A stretch of 64,000 nucleotides of DNA from Streptococcus marimammalium DSM 18627 (GCF_000380045.1 NZ_KB904359.1:67-64066); one strand, 5' to 3'; shown: positions 20,571 through 31,222, numbered from the stretch's first letter. Program-made: numbers and translations. Notes: a model not told the origin generated them from the sequence alone.

Positions 20571-21335
20571 TTAGTTTAATTTGTTGATAACTCTGTTGAA
20601 ATCTTTTTCTGTTGAAAAGTTTATTTTTAGATAACCATTACCATTTTTATATTTAATGGAGACGGGAAGACCTAGACTTTTTTGTAATTCTTTTTCTTTT
20701 TCAAGGATAAAAATATCATATTGTTTTATTTTAGTGGCTTTACTACCATAAACTTTTTTTTCTAATTCACGAACACTAAGTGTATCCTTCAAAATTCTTT
20801 CAAACCAATAAAATTGCTTGTCTTTTGATTTGATACCAACTAATAATCTTGCGTGTCCTTGAGTAATCTTTCCTTTTTCAACTGCCTCAATTATCTCTTG
20901 TGGAAGATTTAATAGACGTAAAATATTAGTGATATAAGGTCGTGATTTCCCCATGTATAAAGCTAATTCATCATGTGTGAGTTGTTGTTGTTTGAGCACA
21001 TTTTGATAAGCTTTAGCCTCTTCTATAGGATTTAAATCTTCTCGTTGAAGATTTTCAATAATGGCTTGTTTAATACTATCTTCGTCACCAATTGTTTTAA
21101 TAATAGCTGGAATATTTTCCAAACCCGCTAATTTAGATGCTCTTAATCGTCTCTCTCCAGCAATCAATTCATAACCTAATATATCAGATTTTCTGACAAT
21201 AATTGGCTGAATAAGACCATTTTCTTTTATTGATAGGCTTAATTCTTCTAGAGCTTGTTCATCAAAATGAATTCTCGGTTGGTAGGGATTTTTGTGAATA
21301 TCCTTTATTGGAATTAATTTTAGTGATTCTTTCAT
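20571..21335 (-). CDS. parB: ParB/Spo0J chromosome partitioning protein
   Basis: 254 residues from ATG at 21335 (MKESLKLIPIKDIHKNPYQPR), preceded by GAGAGGAAAA; a TTG four codons earlier is not preferred. The ParB N-terminal CTPase domain has GERRLRA (about 68-74), followed by the helix-turn-helix (LTHDELALYMGKSRPYITNILRLL) and a dimerising C-terminus. It loads at parS, spreads as a CTP clamp and recruits SMC. Streptococci normally lack a partner ParA here, and none is seen. A parS-like site is at 36243. Confidence 0.96.
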   Translation of the reverse strand: MKESLKLIPIKDIHKNPYQPRIHFDEQALEELSLSIKENGLIQPIIVRKSDILGYELIAGERRLRASKLAGLENIPAIIKTIGDEDSIKQAIIENLQREDLNPIEEAKAYQNVLKQQQLTHDELALYMGKSRPYITNILRLLNLPQEIIEAVEKGKITQGHARLLVGIKSKDKQFYWFERILKDTLSVRELEKKVYGSKATKIKQYDIFILEKEKELQKSLGLPVSIKYKNGNGYLKINFSTEKDFNRVINKLN

Positions 21336-21354
21336 TTTTCCTCTCAAACCTATT

Positions 21355-21380
21355 AAATACCTCTATAAATAGAGGTATTT
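21355..21380 (-). terminator. Hairpin between htrA and parB
   Basis: Perfect 11-bp stem AAATACCTCTA/TAGAGGTATTT (21355-21365, 21370-21380) with a TAAA loop, nine bases past the htrA stop. There is no long T run on the minus strand, so it may be a weak terminator or a transcript-stabilising hairpin before parB. Confidence 0.6.
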
Positions 21381-21389
21381 AGATATCTA

Positions 21390-22616
21390 TTAATTTCTTT
21401 TTAAATCATCAGTAGTTTTTGTTAGTTGAATTGTCTTTGTTAATTTCTTTTTACCACGATAGAAAGTTACTTTAATAGTATTATTAATTTGATGTTTATA
21501 AAGAACACTTTGTAAATCACTAGTTGTTTCAATTGTTTCTTCATCAATTGCAACAATAACATCATTTTTTTCCAAAATACCATTTGCTGGCATTCCTTCT
21601 TGTGTTGAAATAACGACAACACCACTTAGAACTGATTCAGGAATATCTAATTTACTAAATGATGAGGTTGGGATTTCATTTAGATTAGCCATTGATATAC
21701 CAAGAGCTGGTCTATTAACAGAACCATTTGTTTCTAATTGATTAATAATAGAGACAACATCGTTTGATGGAATGGCAAATCCCATACCTTCGACGGCTAC
21801 ACTGTTTGTATAGTCACCACTGACAGTAATCTTACTAGAATTAATACCTATGACTTGCCCTTGAATATTAATGAGAGGTCCACCTGAGTTTCCAGGGTTT
21901 ATGGCAGCATCTGTTTGTATGGCATTAGTGGAAATAGTTTCTCCGTTATCGTTTTTGGATGTAACTGTTCGACTAAGACTTGAGACAATTCCTTCAGTAA
22001 CTGAGTTAGCATATTCACTTCCTAACGGGCTACCGATAGCAATAGCAGGTTCTCCCACATTGAGATTATCTGAATTTGCAAATTCAGCGACGATATCAAC
22101 GTTTTCTGAAGAAATCTTAACAACAGCTAAGTCAGAATAAGTATCAGCTCCAACCAACTCACCAACAACTTTATTGCCATTACTTAGTAAAATTTCAATT
22201 TTTTGAGCACCACTGATAACGTGATTATTGGTTACTAAATAAGCATCATTTCCATCTTTTTTGTAAATAACACCAGATCCTTCACTATAGACAGTAAGAC
22301 CAGAATCATCAACATAACGATCTTCATTTTCAGAAGTAAAGTAATCATAGTAGTTAAAACCATCCTGATTTTCCTGATAGTTGATAACAGAAACAACGGT
22401 ATTTTGAATTGTTTTAACAGCATCAGTTGTTGAAGTTGTTGTATTATAGTTAGTATTACTTGTTTTAACTTGCGAGACAGATGTAGTATTAGAAAATAAA
22501 TTATTACCATTTATTTGTAAGACGAAAAAGGTAGCAACAAAACCTCCTAGGAAACCAAATAGGATAATAAAAAAGAAATTAATGATTTTTTTGAAAAAAC
22601 TAGATTTTTTTTTCAC
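21390..22616 (-). CDS. htrA: HtrA/DegP-family surface serine protease
   Basis: 408 residues from GTG at 22616, preceded by GGAGG with an 8-base spacer (an upstream in-frame TTG is part of that ribosome binding site). A membrane segment lies near 10-30, followed by a Ser/Thr/Asn-rich linker. The trypsin-like domain has catalytic His in VTNNHVISG, Asp in TYSDLAVVK and Ser in NPGNSGGPLIN. One PDZ domain follows (about 290-390). The cell-surface protease degrades misfolded exported proteins; in pneumococcus it also limits competence peptide signalling. A TATAAT at 22668-22663 may be its -10. Confidence 0.96.
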   Translation of the reverse strand: MKKKSSFFKKIINFFFIILFGFLGGFVATFFVLQINGNNLFSNTTSVSQVKTSNTNYNTTTSTTDAVKTIQNTVVSVINYQENQDGFNYYDYFTSENEDRYVDDSGLTVYSEGSGVIYKKDGNDAYLVTNNHVISGAQKIEILLSNGNKVVGELVGADTYSDLAVVKISSENVDIVAEFANSDNLNVGEPAIAIGSPLGSEYANSVTEGIVSSLSRTVTSKNDNGETISTNAIQTDAAINPGNSGGPLINIQGQVIGINSSKITVSGDYTNSVAVEGMGFAIPSNDVVSIINQLETNGSVNRPALGISMANLNEIPTSSFSKLDIPESVLSGVVVISTQEGMPANGILEKNDVIVAIDEETIETTSDLQSVLYKHQINNTIKVTFYRGKKKLTKTIQLTKTTDDLKRN

Positions 22617-22778
22617 TGTTGTAACCTCCAAATTTTTCTTACATTCTATGATAGTTTGCTTAATTATACCTTAAATTATTTTAAAAAGAAAGTAATCCAC
22701 AGGTTGTTGAAAACTTTTTTGAAAGGTGTGAAAATGAATGAAAAATAATATTAAGTTAGTATTTCCTTATAAAAGTTG

Positions 22779-22787
22779 TGCTATAAT
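22779..22787 (+). promoter_or_regulatory. Extended -10 promoter of rlmH
   Basis: TGC-TATAAT at 22779-22787 lies only 6 bases before the rlmH ATG at 22794, so the predicted transcription start coincides with the start codon. No good -35 is seen, as is common with extended -10 elements. Confidence 0.7.
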
Positions 22788-22793
22788 GTCATT

Positions 22794-23272
22794 ATGAAAA
22801 TAAAATTATTAGTGGTTGGAAAATTAAAAGAAAAATACCTCCAGGAAGGAATTGCTGAATATGTAAAACGCTTGGGACGTTTTACCCAGGTTGAAATTAT
22901 TGAAGTATCAGACGAAAAAACTCCCAATCAAGCTAGCCAGGCAGAAAATTTTAATATTTTAGAAAAAGAAGAACAGCGATTATTGACTAAAATTGGTGAA
23001 AGAGATTATGTTATTGTTCTTGCGATAGAAGGGGAACAACTGTCATCAGAAAAATTGAGTCAAAAACTCTCACAAATCACACTTAAAGGCTATTCTACGA
23101 TTACTTTTATCGTAGGTGGTAGTCTTGGTTTGAGTACTCATTTGAAAAAAAAGGCTAATCTATTAGTAAGTTTTGGAAAAATTACACTTCCACATCAACT
23201 GATGCGTTTAGTATTGGTTGAACAAATTTACCGTTCTTTTATGATTCAACAAGGTAGTCCTTATCATAAATA
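22794..23272 (+). CDS. rlmH: 23S rRNA pseudouridine-1915 N3-methyltransferase RlmH
   Basis: 159 residues from ATG at 22794 ([20 protein letters not shown]). It methylates pseudouridine 1915 in helix 69 of 23S rRNA in the assembled 70S ribosome. The SPOUT-fold knot is visible: [10 protein letters not shown] around 110 and the C-terminal [28 protein letters not shown]. No Shine-Dalgarno precedes the ATG, and the -10 ends six bases before it. The gene is divergent from htrA, the usual streptococcal arrangement. A terminator follows directly. Confidence 0.95.
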
Positions 23273-23300
23273 AAAACTCTTGGTTTTACCAAGAGTTTTT
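23272..23300. terminator. Bidirectional terminator between rlmH and tRNA-Arg
   Basis: AAAAACTCTTGG (23272-23283), loop TTTTA, CCAAGAGTTTTT (23289-23300). T runs on both strands let it end rlmH from the left and the tRNA-Arg transcript from the right. Confidence 0.88.
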
Positions 23301-23315
23301 ATTTTATTTATAGTA

Positions 23316-23389
23316 TGATCTCAGCAGGATTCGAACCTGCGACCGTTCGCTTAGAAGGCGAATGCTCTATCCAGCTGAGCTATGAGACC
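23316..23389 (-). tRNA. tRNA-Arg (anticodon TCT)
   Basis: 74 nt. Acceptor arms GGTCTCA/TGAGATC pair apart from one G-T, the D arm has AGCTCAGCTGGATAGAGC, the anticodon loop is CTTCTAA (TCT, reading AGA/AGG), and the T arm contains GGTTCGAATCC. CCA is not encoded. Confidence 0.95.
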
Positions 23390-23552
23390 AATTCAACCAT
23401 TTCATTTTATCAAAAAAACTATCGATTTGTCAATAAGAAGATGTAAATCAATATTTTTAGCAAAAAATATCATATATTTTTAAAAAAAGGTAGACAAAAT
23501 AAAATTATTTGTTATAATACTAAGAGTGCTAAGAAAAAATCTTATGACTTTT

Positions 23553-23624
23553 GGTCCGTTGGTCAAGGGGTTAAGACACCGCCTTTTCACGGCGGTAACA
23601 CGGGTTCGAATCCCGTACGGACTA
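23553..23624 (+). tRNA. tRNA-Glu (anticodon TTC)
   Basis: 72 nt. Acceptor GGTCCGT/ACGGACT, anticodon loop in CCGCCTTTTCACGGCGG (TTC), T arm CGGGTTCGAATCCCG. CCA is not encoded. It is probably transcribed with tRNA-Asn 28 bp downstream. Confidence 0.95.
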
Positions 23625-23652
23625 TTTTTAGCTTTACTCTAATTGGTTATAT

Positions 23653-23726
23653 TCCGGCATAGCTCAGTTGGTAGTAGCGCATGACTGTTAATCATGATGT
23701 CGTAGGTTCGAGTCCTACTGCCGGAG
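23653..23726 (+). tRNA. tRNA-Asn (anticodon GTT)
   Basis: 74 nt. Acceptor TCCGGCA/TGCCGGA with discriminator G, D arm AGCTCAGTTGGTAGTAGC, anticodon loop in ATGACTGTTAATCAT (GTT), T arm GTAGGTTCGAGTCCTAC. CCA is not encoded. Confidence 0.95.
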
Positions 23727-23738
23727 TGATAAGACTTA

Positions 23739-23762
23739 TCCTAAGTTTACTTAGGATTTTTT
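23739..23762 (+). terminator. Terminator after tRNA-Glu/tRNA-Asn
   Basis: Stem TCCTAAG/CTTAGGA (23739-23745, 23750-23756) with loop TTTA, then a T-rich tail. Confidence 0.85.
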
Positions 23763-23790
23763 ATTTCTAAATACATATAATATAATAGTA

Positions 23791-23818
23791 AACCCTCTGA
23801 AACTTCAGAGGGTTTTTA
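23791..23818. terminator. Terminator after the ABC-F gene
   Basis: Perfect 10-bp stem AACCCTCTGA/TCAGAGGGTT (23791-23800, 23805-23814) with loop AACT and T-rich flanks on both strands. It is placed just past the ABC-F stop. Confidence 0.85.
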
Positions 23819-23819
23819 T

Positions 23820-25439
23820 TTACTTCCATAGTGCTTTTACTTTTTCTTGTACTTCTTGATTTTCTAAAAAATCGTCATAGGTTTCATCAATACGATCAAT
23901 AACACCATTTTTTGAAATGACAACAATATGATTAGCTAGAGTTTGAATAAATTCATGATCATGACTGGCAAAAATGATATTTTCTTTAAATTTTTTCAGA
24001 CCATCATTAAGACTAGAAATTGACTCCAAATCTAAGTGGTTGGTTGGGTCGTCAAGAACAATAACATTTGATTTTAACAGCATTAACTTAGAGAGCATAA
24101 CGCGAACCTTTTCACCACCAGAAAGTACATTAACTGGTTTATTAACTTCTTCTCCACTAAAGAGCATGCGTCCTAAGAAACCTCTAAGAAAAGTATTATC
24201 ATTTTCTTCCTTACTAGCAAATTGACGAAGCCAATCTAAAATAGAATCTTTACTTTCAAATTCACGAGAATTATCTTTTGGTAAGTAACTACGACTGGTT
24301 GTGATTCCCCATTTAATAGTTCCTTCATAATCAATATCTCCCATTAAAGCACGAATAAGGGCAGTTGTTTGAATATCATTTTGACCAATAATTGCTGTTT
24401 TATCACCTGGATAAAGAATAAAACTAATATTATCCAAGATGACTTCTCCATCAATAGTAACTTTTAAATTTTCGACTGTTAACAATTCTTTTCCAGTTTC
24501 ACGTTCAGATTTGAAATTGATGAAGGGGTATTTACGGCTAGAAGGAACAATTTCTTCTAACTCAATTTTTTCCAACATTTTTTTACGTGATGTTGCCTGT
24601 TTCGATTTAGAGGCATTAGCTGAGAATCTAGCAACAAATTCTTTCAATTCTTTGATTTTTTCTTCTGCTTTAGCATTACGGTCTGATTGTAAACGAAGGG
24701 CTAATTCACTAGATTCTTTCCAAAAATCATAGTTTCCAACAAAGATTTTAATTTTTCCAAAGTCAAGGTCAGCCATGTGGGTACAGACTTTATTTAGAAA
24801 ATGACGGTCATGAGAAACAACAATTACTGTATTTTCAAAATCAATCAAGAAATCTTCTAACCAACTGATTGATTGAATATCAAGACCATTGGTTGGCTCA
24901 TCAAGTAAAAGCACATCAGGTTTACCAAATAAAGCTTTGGCTAGTAAGACTTTCACTTTATCACCGTTTGTTAACTCACTCAAATTAAGATAGTGTAATT
25001 CTTCAGGAATATTAAGATTTTGGAGTAGTTGCGCAGCTTCACTTTCTGCTTCCCATCCCCCCAACTCTGCAAAATCACTTTCTAATTCAGCAGCACGAAC
25101 CCCGTCTTCTTCTGAAAAATCTGGTTTCATATAGATATCATCTTTTTCTTTCATAATACGATAGAGTTCTTCATTACCCATAATCACGACATCAATAGCT
25201 CTGATATTTTCATAGTCATAATGATTTTGACGAAGTACTGATAAGCGTTCATCCGGACCAAGCGACACATTTCCTGTTGTTGGTTCAATATCACCTGCAA
25301 GTATTTTTAAAAAGGTTGACTTTCCAGCACCATTGGCACCAATTAATCCATAGGTATTTCCAGCAGTGAATTTGATATTAACCTCATCAAAAAGTTTACG
25401 ATCACTAAATCTAAGGGATACATCTGAAACTGTAAGCAA
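23820..25439 (-). CDS. ABC-F ATPase, YkpA/YbiT-like, no membrane domain
   Basis: 539 residues from a TTG start at 25439 with GAGG seven bases upstream. Two ABC cassettes are joined by the ABC-F linker (about 245-300). NBD1: Walker A GANGAGKST (about 34-42), signature LTNGD, Walker B LLLDEPTNGLD. NBD2: P-loop replaced by GQNDIQTTA (no Lys), signature LSGGE, Walker B VLDDPTNHLD with Asp at the usual catalytic Glu. ABC-F proteins act on the ribosome E site as translation factors or antibiotic-protection proteins. The short linker and chromosomal setting suggest a housekeeping member. Confidence 0.93.
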   Translation of the reverse strand: MLTVSDVSLRFSDRKLFDEVNIKFTAGNTYGLIGANGAGKSTFLKILAGDIEPTTGNVSLGPDERLSVLRQNHYDYENIRAIDVVIMGNEELYRIMKEKDDIYMKPDFSEEDGVRAAELESDFAELGGWEAESEAAQLLQNLNIPEELHYLNLSELTNGDKVKVLLAKALFGKPDVLLLDEPTNGLDIQSISWLEDFLIDFENTVIVVSHDRHFLNKVCTHMADLDFGKIKIFVGNYDFWKESSELALRLQSDRNAKAEEKIKELKEFVARFSANASKSKQATSRKKMLEKIELEEIVPSSRKYPFINFKSERETGKELLTVENLKVTIDGEVILDNISFILYPGDKTAIIGQNDIQTTALIRALMGDIDYEGTIKWGITTSRSYLPKDNSREFESKDSILDWLRQFASKEENDNTFLRGFLGRMLFSGEEVNKPVNVLSGGEKVRVMLSKLMLLKSNVIVLDDPTNHLDLESISSLNDGLKKFKENIIFASHDHEFIQTLANHIVVISKNGVIDRIDETYDDFLENQEVQEKVKALWK

Positions 25440-25519
25440 TTTTTTACCTCATTATCTCTTTCTCATTTTCTTCATTCTACACGAAATTTGATTGTTTTTC
25501 AATGGTTATAGAAGAATGA

Positions 25520-26392
25520 TTACATTGGATATAAGACATCTTCATCCATTATGTGGTGATCTTTGGTCAAACTAAAACCTCTTCCCATAACTTGTGAAGC
25601 AGGCATAATGATAACAAAAGCAGCTTCATCAATTTTTTGAATTTCTTTTTGTAGTCTAGGAATTTCATTGGTAAAAAGTGTTGTCATAATCATGTGACGT
25701 TGTTGTCCAGTAAAACCACCAGTGATAGGGATTTCGGTTACACCTCGTTCAATTATTGATGTAATGATTTCTTTGATTTGTTCTTGTTTACGTGAAATAA
25801 TCATTACATTCTTAGAAGCTTTTAGACCAGAAAGTAAGACATTAATGACATAACCAATTGTAATAAGTGAAATGATTGAAAACATGACAGTATCAACATC
25901 AAAAGCAATTAAGCCAATAATAACTACAATTCCATCAACAATTGTCATAACAACCCCTAAAGAAAGCGAAGAGTAATTATAAATGATTTGCGTGATAATA
26001 CTAGTTCCACCAGTAGAAGAATTTCCTAAAAAAACAATACCAAGACCAACTCCCATAATAACACCCCCAAAAATTGAGGCAAGAAGAGTGTTATGAGTAA
26101 TGGTTGGTATTTTTTCTGTTAAACTAATAAAAACTGGAAAAATAAGAGAACCATATACTGTTTTAAAAAAAGTTGCTTTTCCTAGAAAAAAGTAACATAG
26201 CATTAAAAGTGGGATATTGGCAATCATGACAAAAACACCTGGCGACCATCCAAACAATTCATTGATTGCAATAGACAAACCTCCTAACCCACCAGAAACA
26301 ATACGGTTTTCTAAAAACATGGCATTAATACCAATTGCAGCGATAAAAGCACCAATTGTAACAAATAACAAATCACGAATTTTATTTTTCAT
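25520..26392 (-). CDS. YitT family membrane protein
   Basis: 290 residues with AAAGGAATTAGCA before the ATG. Five to six membrane segments fill residues 8-195 (YitT_membrane), including the glycine-rich VLGNSSTGGTSIITQII stretch. A C-terminal cytosolic DUF2179 domain follows (IISRKQEQIKEIITSIIERGVTEI...). Function is unproven. It is the first of three YitT genes in the window; the other two are in tandem at 61165-63015. Confidence 0.9.
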   Translation of the reverse strand: MKNKIRDLLFVTIGAFIAAIGINAMFLENRIVSGGLGGLSIAINELFGWSPGVFVMIANIPLLMLCYFFLGKATFFKTVYGSLIFPVFISLTEKIPTITHNTLLASIFGGVIMGVGLGIVFLGNSSTGGTSIITQIIYNYSSLSLGVVMTIVDGIVVIIGLIAFDVDTVMFSIISLITIGYVINVLLSGLKASKNVMIISRKQEQIKEIITSIIERGVTEIPITGGFTGQQRHMIMTTLFTNEIPRLQKEIQKIDEAAFVIIMPASQVMGRGFSLTKDHHIMDEDVLYPM

Positions 26393-26497
26393 TGCTAATT
26401 CCTTTCAAAAGAATGACAAAGTCTATTATCCTATTTAAGAGGCACAACGTCAAGATATATGTTATAATTTTATTAAATTATATCAAAGGAGTTTAAA

Positions 26498-27529
26498 ATG
26501 GGAAAACCTATTATTCTGACAGGAGACAGACCAACAGGTAAATTGCATGTTGGACATTACGTTGGTAGTGTTAAAAACCGTGTGCTTCTACAAAAGGAAA
26601 ACAAATATGAGATGTTTATTTTTTTAGCAGATCAACAAGCTCTTACTGATAATGCTAAAAATCCAAAAAAAATTATTGAATCTGTTGGAGAGGTGGCTTT
26701 AGATTATTTGGCAGTAGGATTAGACCCTAAAAAATCAACTATTTTTCTTCAAAGTCAAATTCCAGAATTAGCAGAATTAACGGTTTATTATATGAATTTA
26801 GTTTCTGTAGCTCGTTTACAAAGAAATCCAACTGTTAAGTCAGAAATTGCACAAAAAGGTTTTGGAGAAAGTATTCCCACAGGTTTTTTCGTTTATCCAA
26901 TTTCACAAGCTGCTGATATTACTGCTTTTAAGGCAAATCTTGTACCTGCTGGTTCTGACCAAAAACCAATGATTGAACAAACAAGAGAAATTGTTCGTTC
27001 TTTCAATCACACCTACAAAACTGATATTTTGGTGGAACCAGAAGGTATGTTTCCAGAAAATGAAGCTGCTGGGCGTTTACCTGGGTTAGATGGTAGTGCT
27101 AAAATGTCAAAATCGTTAAATAATGGGATTTACTTAGCTGATGATCCAGATACCCTTAAGAAAAAAATTATGAGCATGTATACCGATCCCAATCATATTC
27201 GTGTGGAAGATCCTGGAAAAGTAGAAGGAAACATGGTGTTTCATTATTTAGATGTTTTTGGTCGAAAAGAAGATAAAAGAGAAATTGAACGTATGAAAGA
27301 ACAATATCAAAAAGGTGGTTTAGGTGATGTAAAAACCAAGCGCTTTCTTTTAGATATAATGGAACAAGAATTAGCACCAATAAGAAATAGACGTCTCGAA
27401 TTTGCTAAAGATATGGGTGAAGTTTATCGTATGTTGGAAAAAGGCAGTGAACAAGCACGTGAAAAAGCAGCACAAACCTTATCTGAAGTCAAGTCAGCTA
27501 TGGGAATTAATTATTTTAATAAGTTGTAA
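26498..27529 (+). CDS. trpS: Tryptophanyl-tRNA synthetase
   Basis: 343 residues. A class I synthetase charging tRNA-Trp. The HIGH-type motif is HVGH at 17-20 and the KMSKS loop ([10 protein letters not shown]) lies near 200. AAAGGAG precedes the ATG. The short upstream region shows no T-box antiterminator. Followed by guaB on the same strand, as in other streptococci. Confidence 0.97.
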   Translation: MGKPIILTGDRPTGKLHVGHYVGSVKNRVLLQKENKYEMFIFLADQQALTDNAKNPKKIIESVGEVALDYLAVGLDPKKSTIFLQSQIPELAELTVYYMNLVSVARLQRNPTVKSEIAQKGFGESIPTGFFVYPISQAADITAFKANLVPAGSDQKPMIEQTREIVRSFNHTYKTDILVEPEGMFPENEAAGRLPGLDGSAKMSKSLNNGIYLADDPDTLKKKIMSMYTDPNHIRVEDPGKVEGNMVFHYLDVFGRKEDKREIERMKEQYQKGGLGDVKTKRFLLDIMEQELAPIRNRRLEFAKDMGEVYRMLEKGSEQAREKAAQTLSEVKSAMGINYFNKL

Positions 27530-27558
27530 ATAAGATTATTTTTTTGAGCTTAAAGTCA

Positions 27559-27586
27559 TTGACAAATTATCTTAGCATGATATGAT
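27559..27586 (+). promoter_or_regulatory. guaB promoter
   Basis: TTGACA at 27559-27564, 16-base spacer, TATGAT at 27581-27586, about 50 bases before the guaB ATG. No purine riboswitch core is apparent in the short leader. Confidence 0.75.
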
Positions 27587-27634
27587 AGTAACAATCCATT
27601 TTAAGTATTATCACATTAAGAAAAGAGGAGTTGA

Positions 27635-29119
<1,485 letters not shown>

Positions 29120-29131
29120 GATAAATTTAAG

Positions 29132-29163
29132 ACACCGTTGCCATAGATGACAACGGTGTTTCT
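29132..29163 (+). terminator. guaB terminator
   Basis: Stem ACACCGTTG/CAACGGTGT (29132-29140, 29151-29159), extended inward by a CAT/ATG pair, followed by TTTCTT. Confidence 0.8.
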
Positions 29164-29181
29164 TAACATTAGTAATAAGTC

Positions 29182-29214
29182 TACACATATGTAAATGAAA
29201 TTTACATATGTGTA
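29182..29214. promoter_or_regulatory. Perfect 15-bp inverted repeat upstream of the sugar transporter gene
   Basis: Left arm TACACATATGTAAAT (29182-29196), spacer GAA, right arm ATTTACATATGTGTA (29200-29214). Each arm has the palindromic core ACATATGT, so it can also be read as two copies of one operator. A TTAACA at 29163-29168 could be the -35 of a promoter whose -10 falls inside the repeat. It has no terminator-like T tail. Repressor unknown. Confidence 0.65.
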
Positions 29215-29235
29215 AACAAAATGTAAAGGAGAAGA

Positions 29236-30105
29236 ATGGAAGGAATATTATTCGCCCTCGTTCCTATGTTTGCTTGGGGAAGTATTGGTTTTGTTAGCAA
29301 TAAAATTGGGGGGACAGCAAATCAACAAACATTTGGAATGACAATTGGTTCTCTGTTTTTTGGAATAGTTGTTTATTTAATAGCAAGGCCTCAACTATCC
29401 ATTCAACTGTGGGTATTTGGGATAATAGGTGGCATTCTTTGGTCATTAGGTCAAAATAGACAATTTACAGCAATGAAACATATGGGTGTTTCTGTTGCTA
29501 ATCCATTGTCAAGTGGTAGTCAACTTGTTTTTGGAAGTTTAATTGGTGCCTTTATCTTTCATGAATGGACAACTAGTATTCATTTTTCGTTAGGTAGCGT
29601 GGCTTTACTTTTTCTAGTGATTGGTTTTTACTTTTTAAGCAAAATTGATCCTATTAGAAAAGAAAAAGAAAATGAACTAACCAATTTTAATAAAGGGTTC
29701 ATTGCTCTTACTTTTTCAACATTTGGTTACCTTTCTTACACTATTTTATTTAATAATATTATGATTTTTGATGTTTTATCAGTCATTTTACCTATGGCAG
29801 TTGGAATGATTATTGGATCTAGTTATTTTCTAAAATTTCAGTTAGATTTTTCACCTGTAGTTTTGAAAAACTCCTTGGTTGGTATTTTATGGGGATTTGG
29901 TAATGTTTTTATGTTGTTAGCCGCTTCTTCTGCTGGTTTAGCTATCGCTTTTAGTTTTTCTCAATTAGGTGCTATTATTTCAATTATTGGTGGTATAATT
30001 TTTCTTGGTGAAAAGAAAACTCAAAAAGAGACAAAGTGGGTTCTTACTGGCGTATTTTGTTTTTTAGTTGGAGCCATTTTATTAGGAGTTGTCAAGTCAT
30101 ATTAA
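29236..30105 (+). CDS. GRP-family sugar transporter (RbsU/GlcU type)
   Basis: 289 residues with about ten membrane segments in the DMT-like GRP layout. Hallmarks include the opening LVPMFAWGSIGFVSNKIGG, GGILWSLGQNRQFTAMKHMGVSVANPLSSGSQ and the second-half repeat GILWGFGNVFMLLAASSAG. Members import glucose or ribose by proton symport; the substrate cannot be fixed here. AAAGGAG precedes the ATG. The single-gene unit is flanked by the guaB terminator and a terminator shared with recF, with a 33-bp inverted repeat upstream that is probably its operator. Confidence 0.88.
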   Translation: MEGILFALVPMFAWGSIGFVSNKIGGTANQQTFGMTIGSLFFGIVVYLIARPQLSIQLWVFGIIGGILWSLGQNRQFTAMKHMGVSVANPLSSGSQLVFGSLIGAFIFHEWTTSIHFSLGSVALLFLVIGFYFLSKIDPIRKEKENELTNFNKGFIALTFSTFGYLSYTILFNNIMIFDVLSVILPMAVGMIIGSSYFLKFQLDFSPVVLKNSLVGILWGFGNVFMLLAASSAGLAIAFSFSQLGAIISIIGGIIFLGEKKTQKETKWVLTGVFCFLVGAILLGVVKSY

Positions 30106-30133
30106 AAAGCGGTTCATCAATGAACTGCTTTTT
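30104..30133. terminator. Convergent terminator between the sugar transporter gene and recF
   Basis: AAAAAGCGGTTCA (30104-30116), loop TCAA, TGAACTGCTTTTT (30121-30133), with one G-T pair. The recF stop codon lies inside it. Confidence 0.85.
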
Positions 30134-31220
30134 TTTGTTTAATTTTTCCGTTTTCAATATGGAATAGTTGAATATCATCTGGAACTTGATGGAGGTGATT
30201 TAAACTTGTTGTAGTGATAAATGTTTGAACATTTTTATGAATGTTTTCTAATAGCTTAAGTTGTCGATGATTGTCAAGTTCACTCATAACATCATCTAAA
30301 AGTAATATTGGATAATCATTTATTGTTTCTTTAACAAGGTCTATTTCTGCTAACTTTAAAGATAATATAAGGCTTCGATGTTGGCCTTGACTACCAAAGT
30401 TGGCACCTATATTGTTAATCGAAAACATAACATCGTCTCTGTGAGGTCCAATACCAGTATACTTTTTAAATAAATCTTTATCGAGTTGTTCTTTTAATTG
30501 TTTACGAAAGGCTTCTTCAACTGAATTTTCATGTGTAAACTTGACAGAAGGTTGATATGATATTGCTAATTGTTCTTGTTGATTTGAGATTTGCAAATGA
30601 TGTTGCTTGGCTTTGCTTGACAACTTTTCAATAAATTTTAGTCGTTGACGGATAACTTGACTTCCATAAGTTATCAATTGTTCATCAAGAACACTTAAAA
30701 AGACAGGATCAATTTTAGTCGCTGTTTTGAGGTAACTATTGCGTTGTTTTAAGATGTGATTGTAATTTGACAAGTCAGTTAAGTAAAGCGGTTTAATTTG
30801 TCCAAGGTCTATATCAATAAATTTTCTTCTTAGAGTTGGTGAACCTTTAATGAGTTGTAAATCTTCAGGTGCAAATAAAATGACAGGAAGATGACCAATA
30901 TAATCAGATAATTTTGATTGTTTTAGATGATTAACTTTTGTAATTCGTCCCTTATCTGATAAGATAATGTCAAGTTTTAATTTACCATGCAAACGATTAA
31001 CATTACCTGAAACATTTAAATGATTCTGTGAGAATGCAATTAATTCTTTATCTGATTTGGTTCGATGACTTCTTGTTAGTGAAAGAAAATAGATAGCTTC
31101 AATGAGATTCGTCTTACCTTGTGCATTTTTACCTATAAAAATGTTAAGATGATGTGAAAATTTTAGGTTAGTGTTAGTATAATTTCGAAAATTTAGAAGT
31201 TTCAATGATTCAAGTTGCAT
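30117..31220 (-). CDS. recF: DNA replication and repair protein RecF
   Basis: 367 residues. RecF loads RecA at gaps with RecO and RecR. Walker [10 protein letters not shown] is at 30-38, the ABC-type signature region [16 protein letters not shown] lies near 277, and Walker [15 protein letters not shown] follows. Start at 31220 is two bases after the stop of the S4 gene. In streptococci recF and this S4 gene are displaced from the dnaA-dnaN cluster, as here. Confidence 0.96.
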   Translation of the reverse strand: MQLESLKLLNFRNYTNTNLKFSHHLNIFIGKNAQGKTNLIEAIYFLSLTRSHRTKSDKELIAFSQNHLNVSGNVNRLHGKLKLDIILSDKGRITKVNHLKQSKLSDYIGHLPVILFAPEDLQLIKGSPTLRRKFIDIDLGQIKPLYLTDLSNYNHILKQRNSYLKTATKIDPVFLSVLDEQLITYGSQVIRQRLKFIEKLSSKAKQHHLQISNQQEQLAISYQPSVKFTHENSVEEAFRKQLKEQLDKDLFKKYTGIGPHRDDVMFSINNIGANFGSQGQHRSLILSLKLAEIDLVKETINDYPILLLDDVMSELDNHRQLKLLENIHKNVQTFITTTSLNHLHQVPDDIQLFHIENGKIKQKKAVH

Positions 31221-31222
31221 GA

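Noticed and set aside
22693-22701. DnaA-box-like TAATCCACA between htrA and rlmH
   Set aside because: One mismatch to consensus and isolated from the other boxes; could be chance in AT-rich sequence, so not called as part of oriC.
25440-26497. Possible T-box or tryptophan leader upstream of trpS
   Set aside because: The gap to the divergent YitT gene is about 100 bases, without a specifier hairpin or the conserved T-box sequence.
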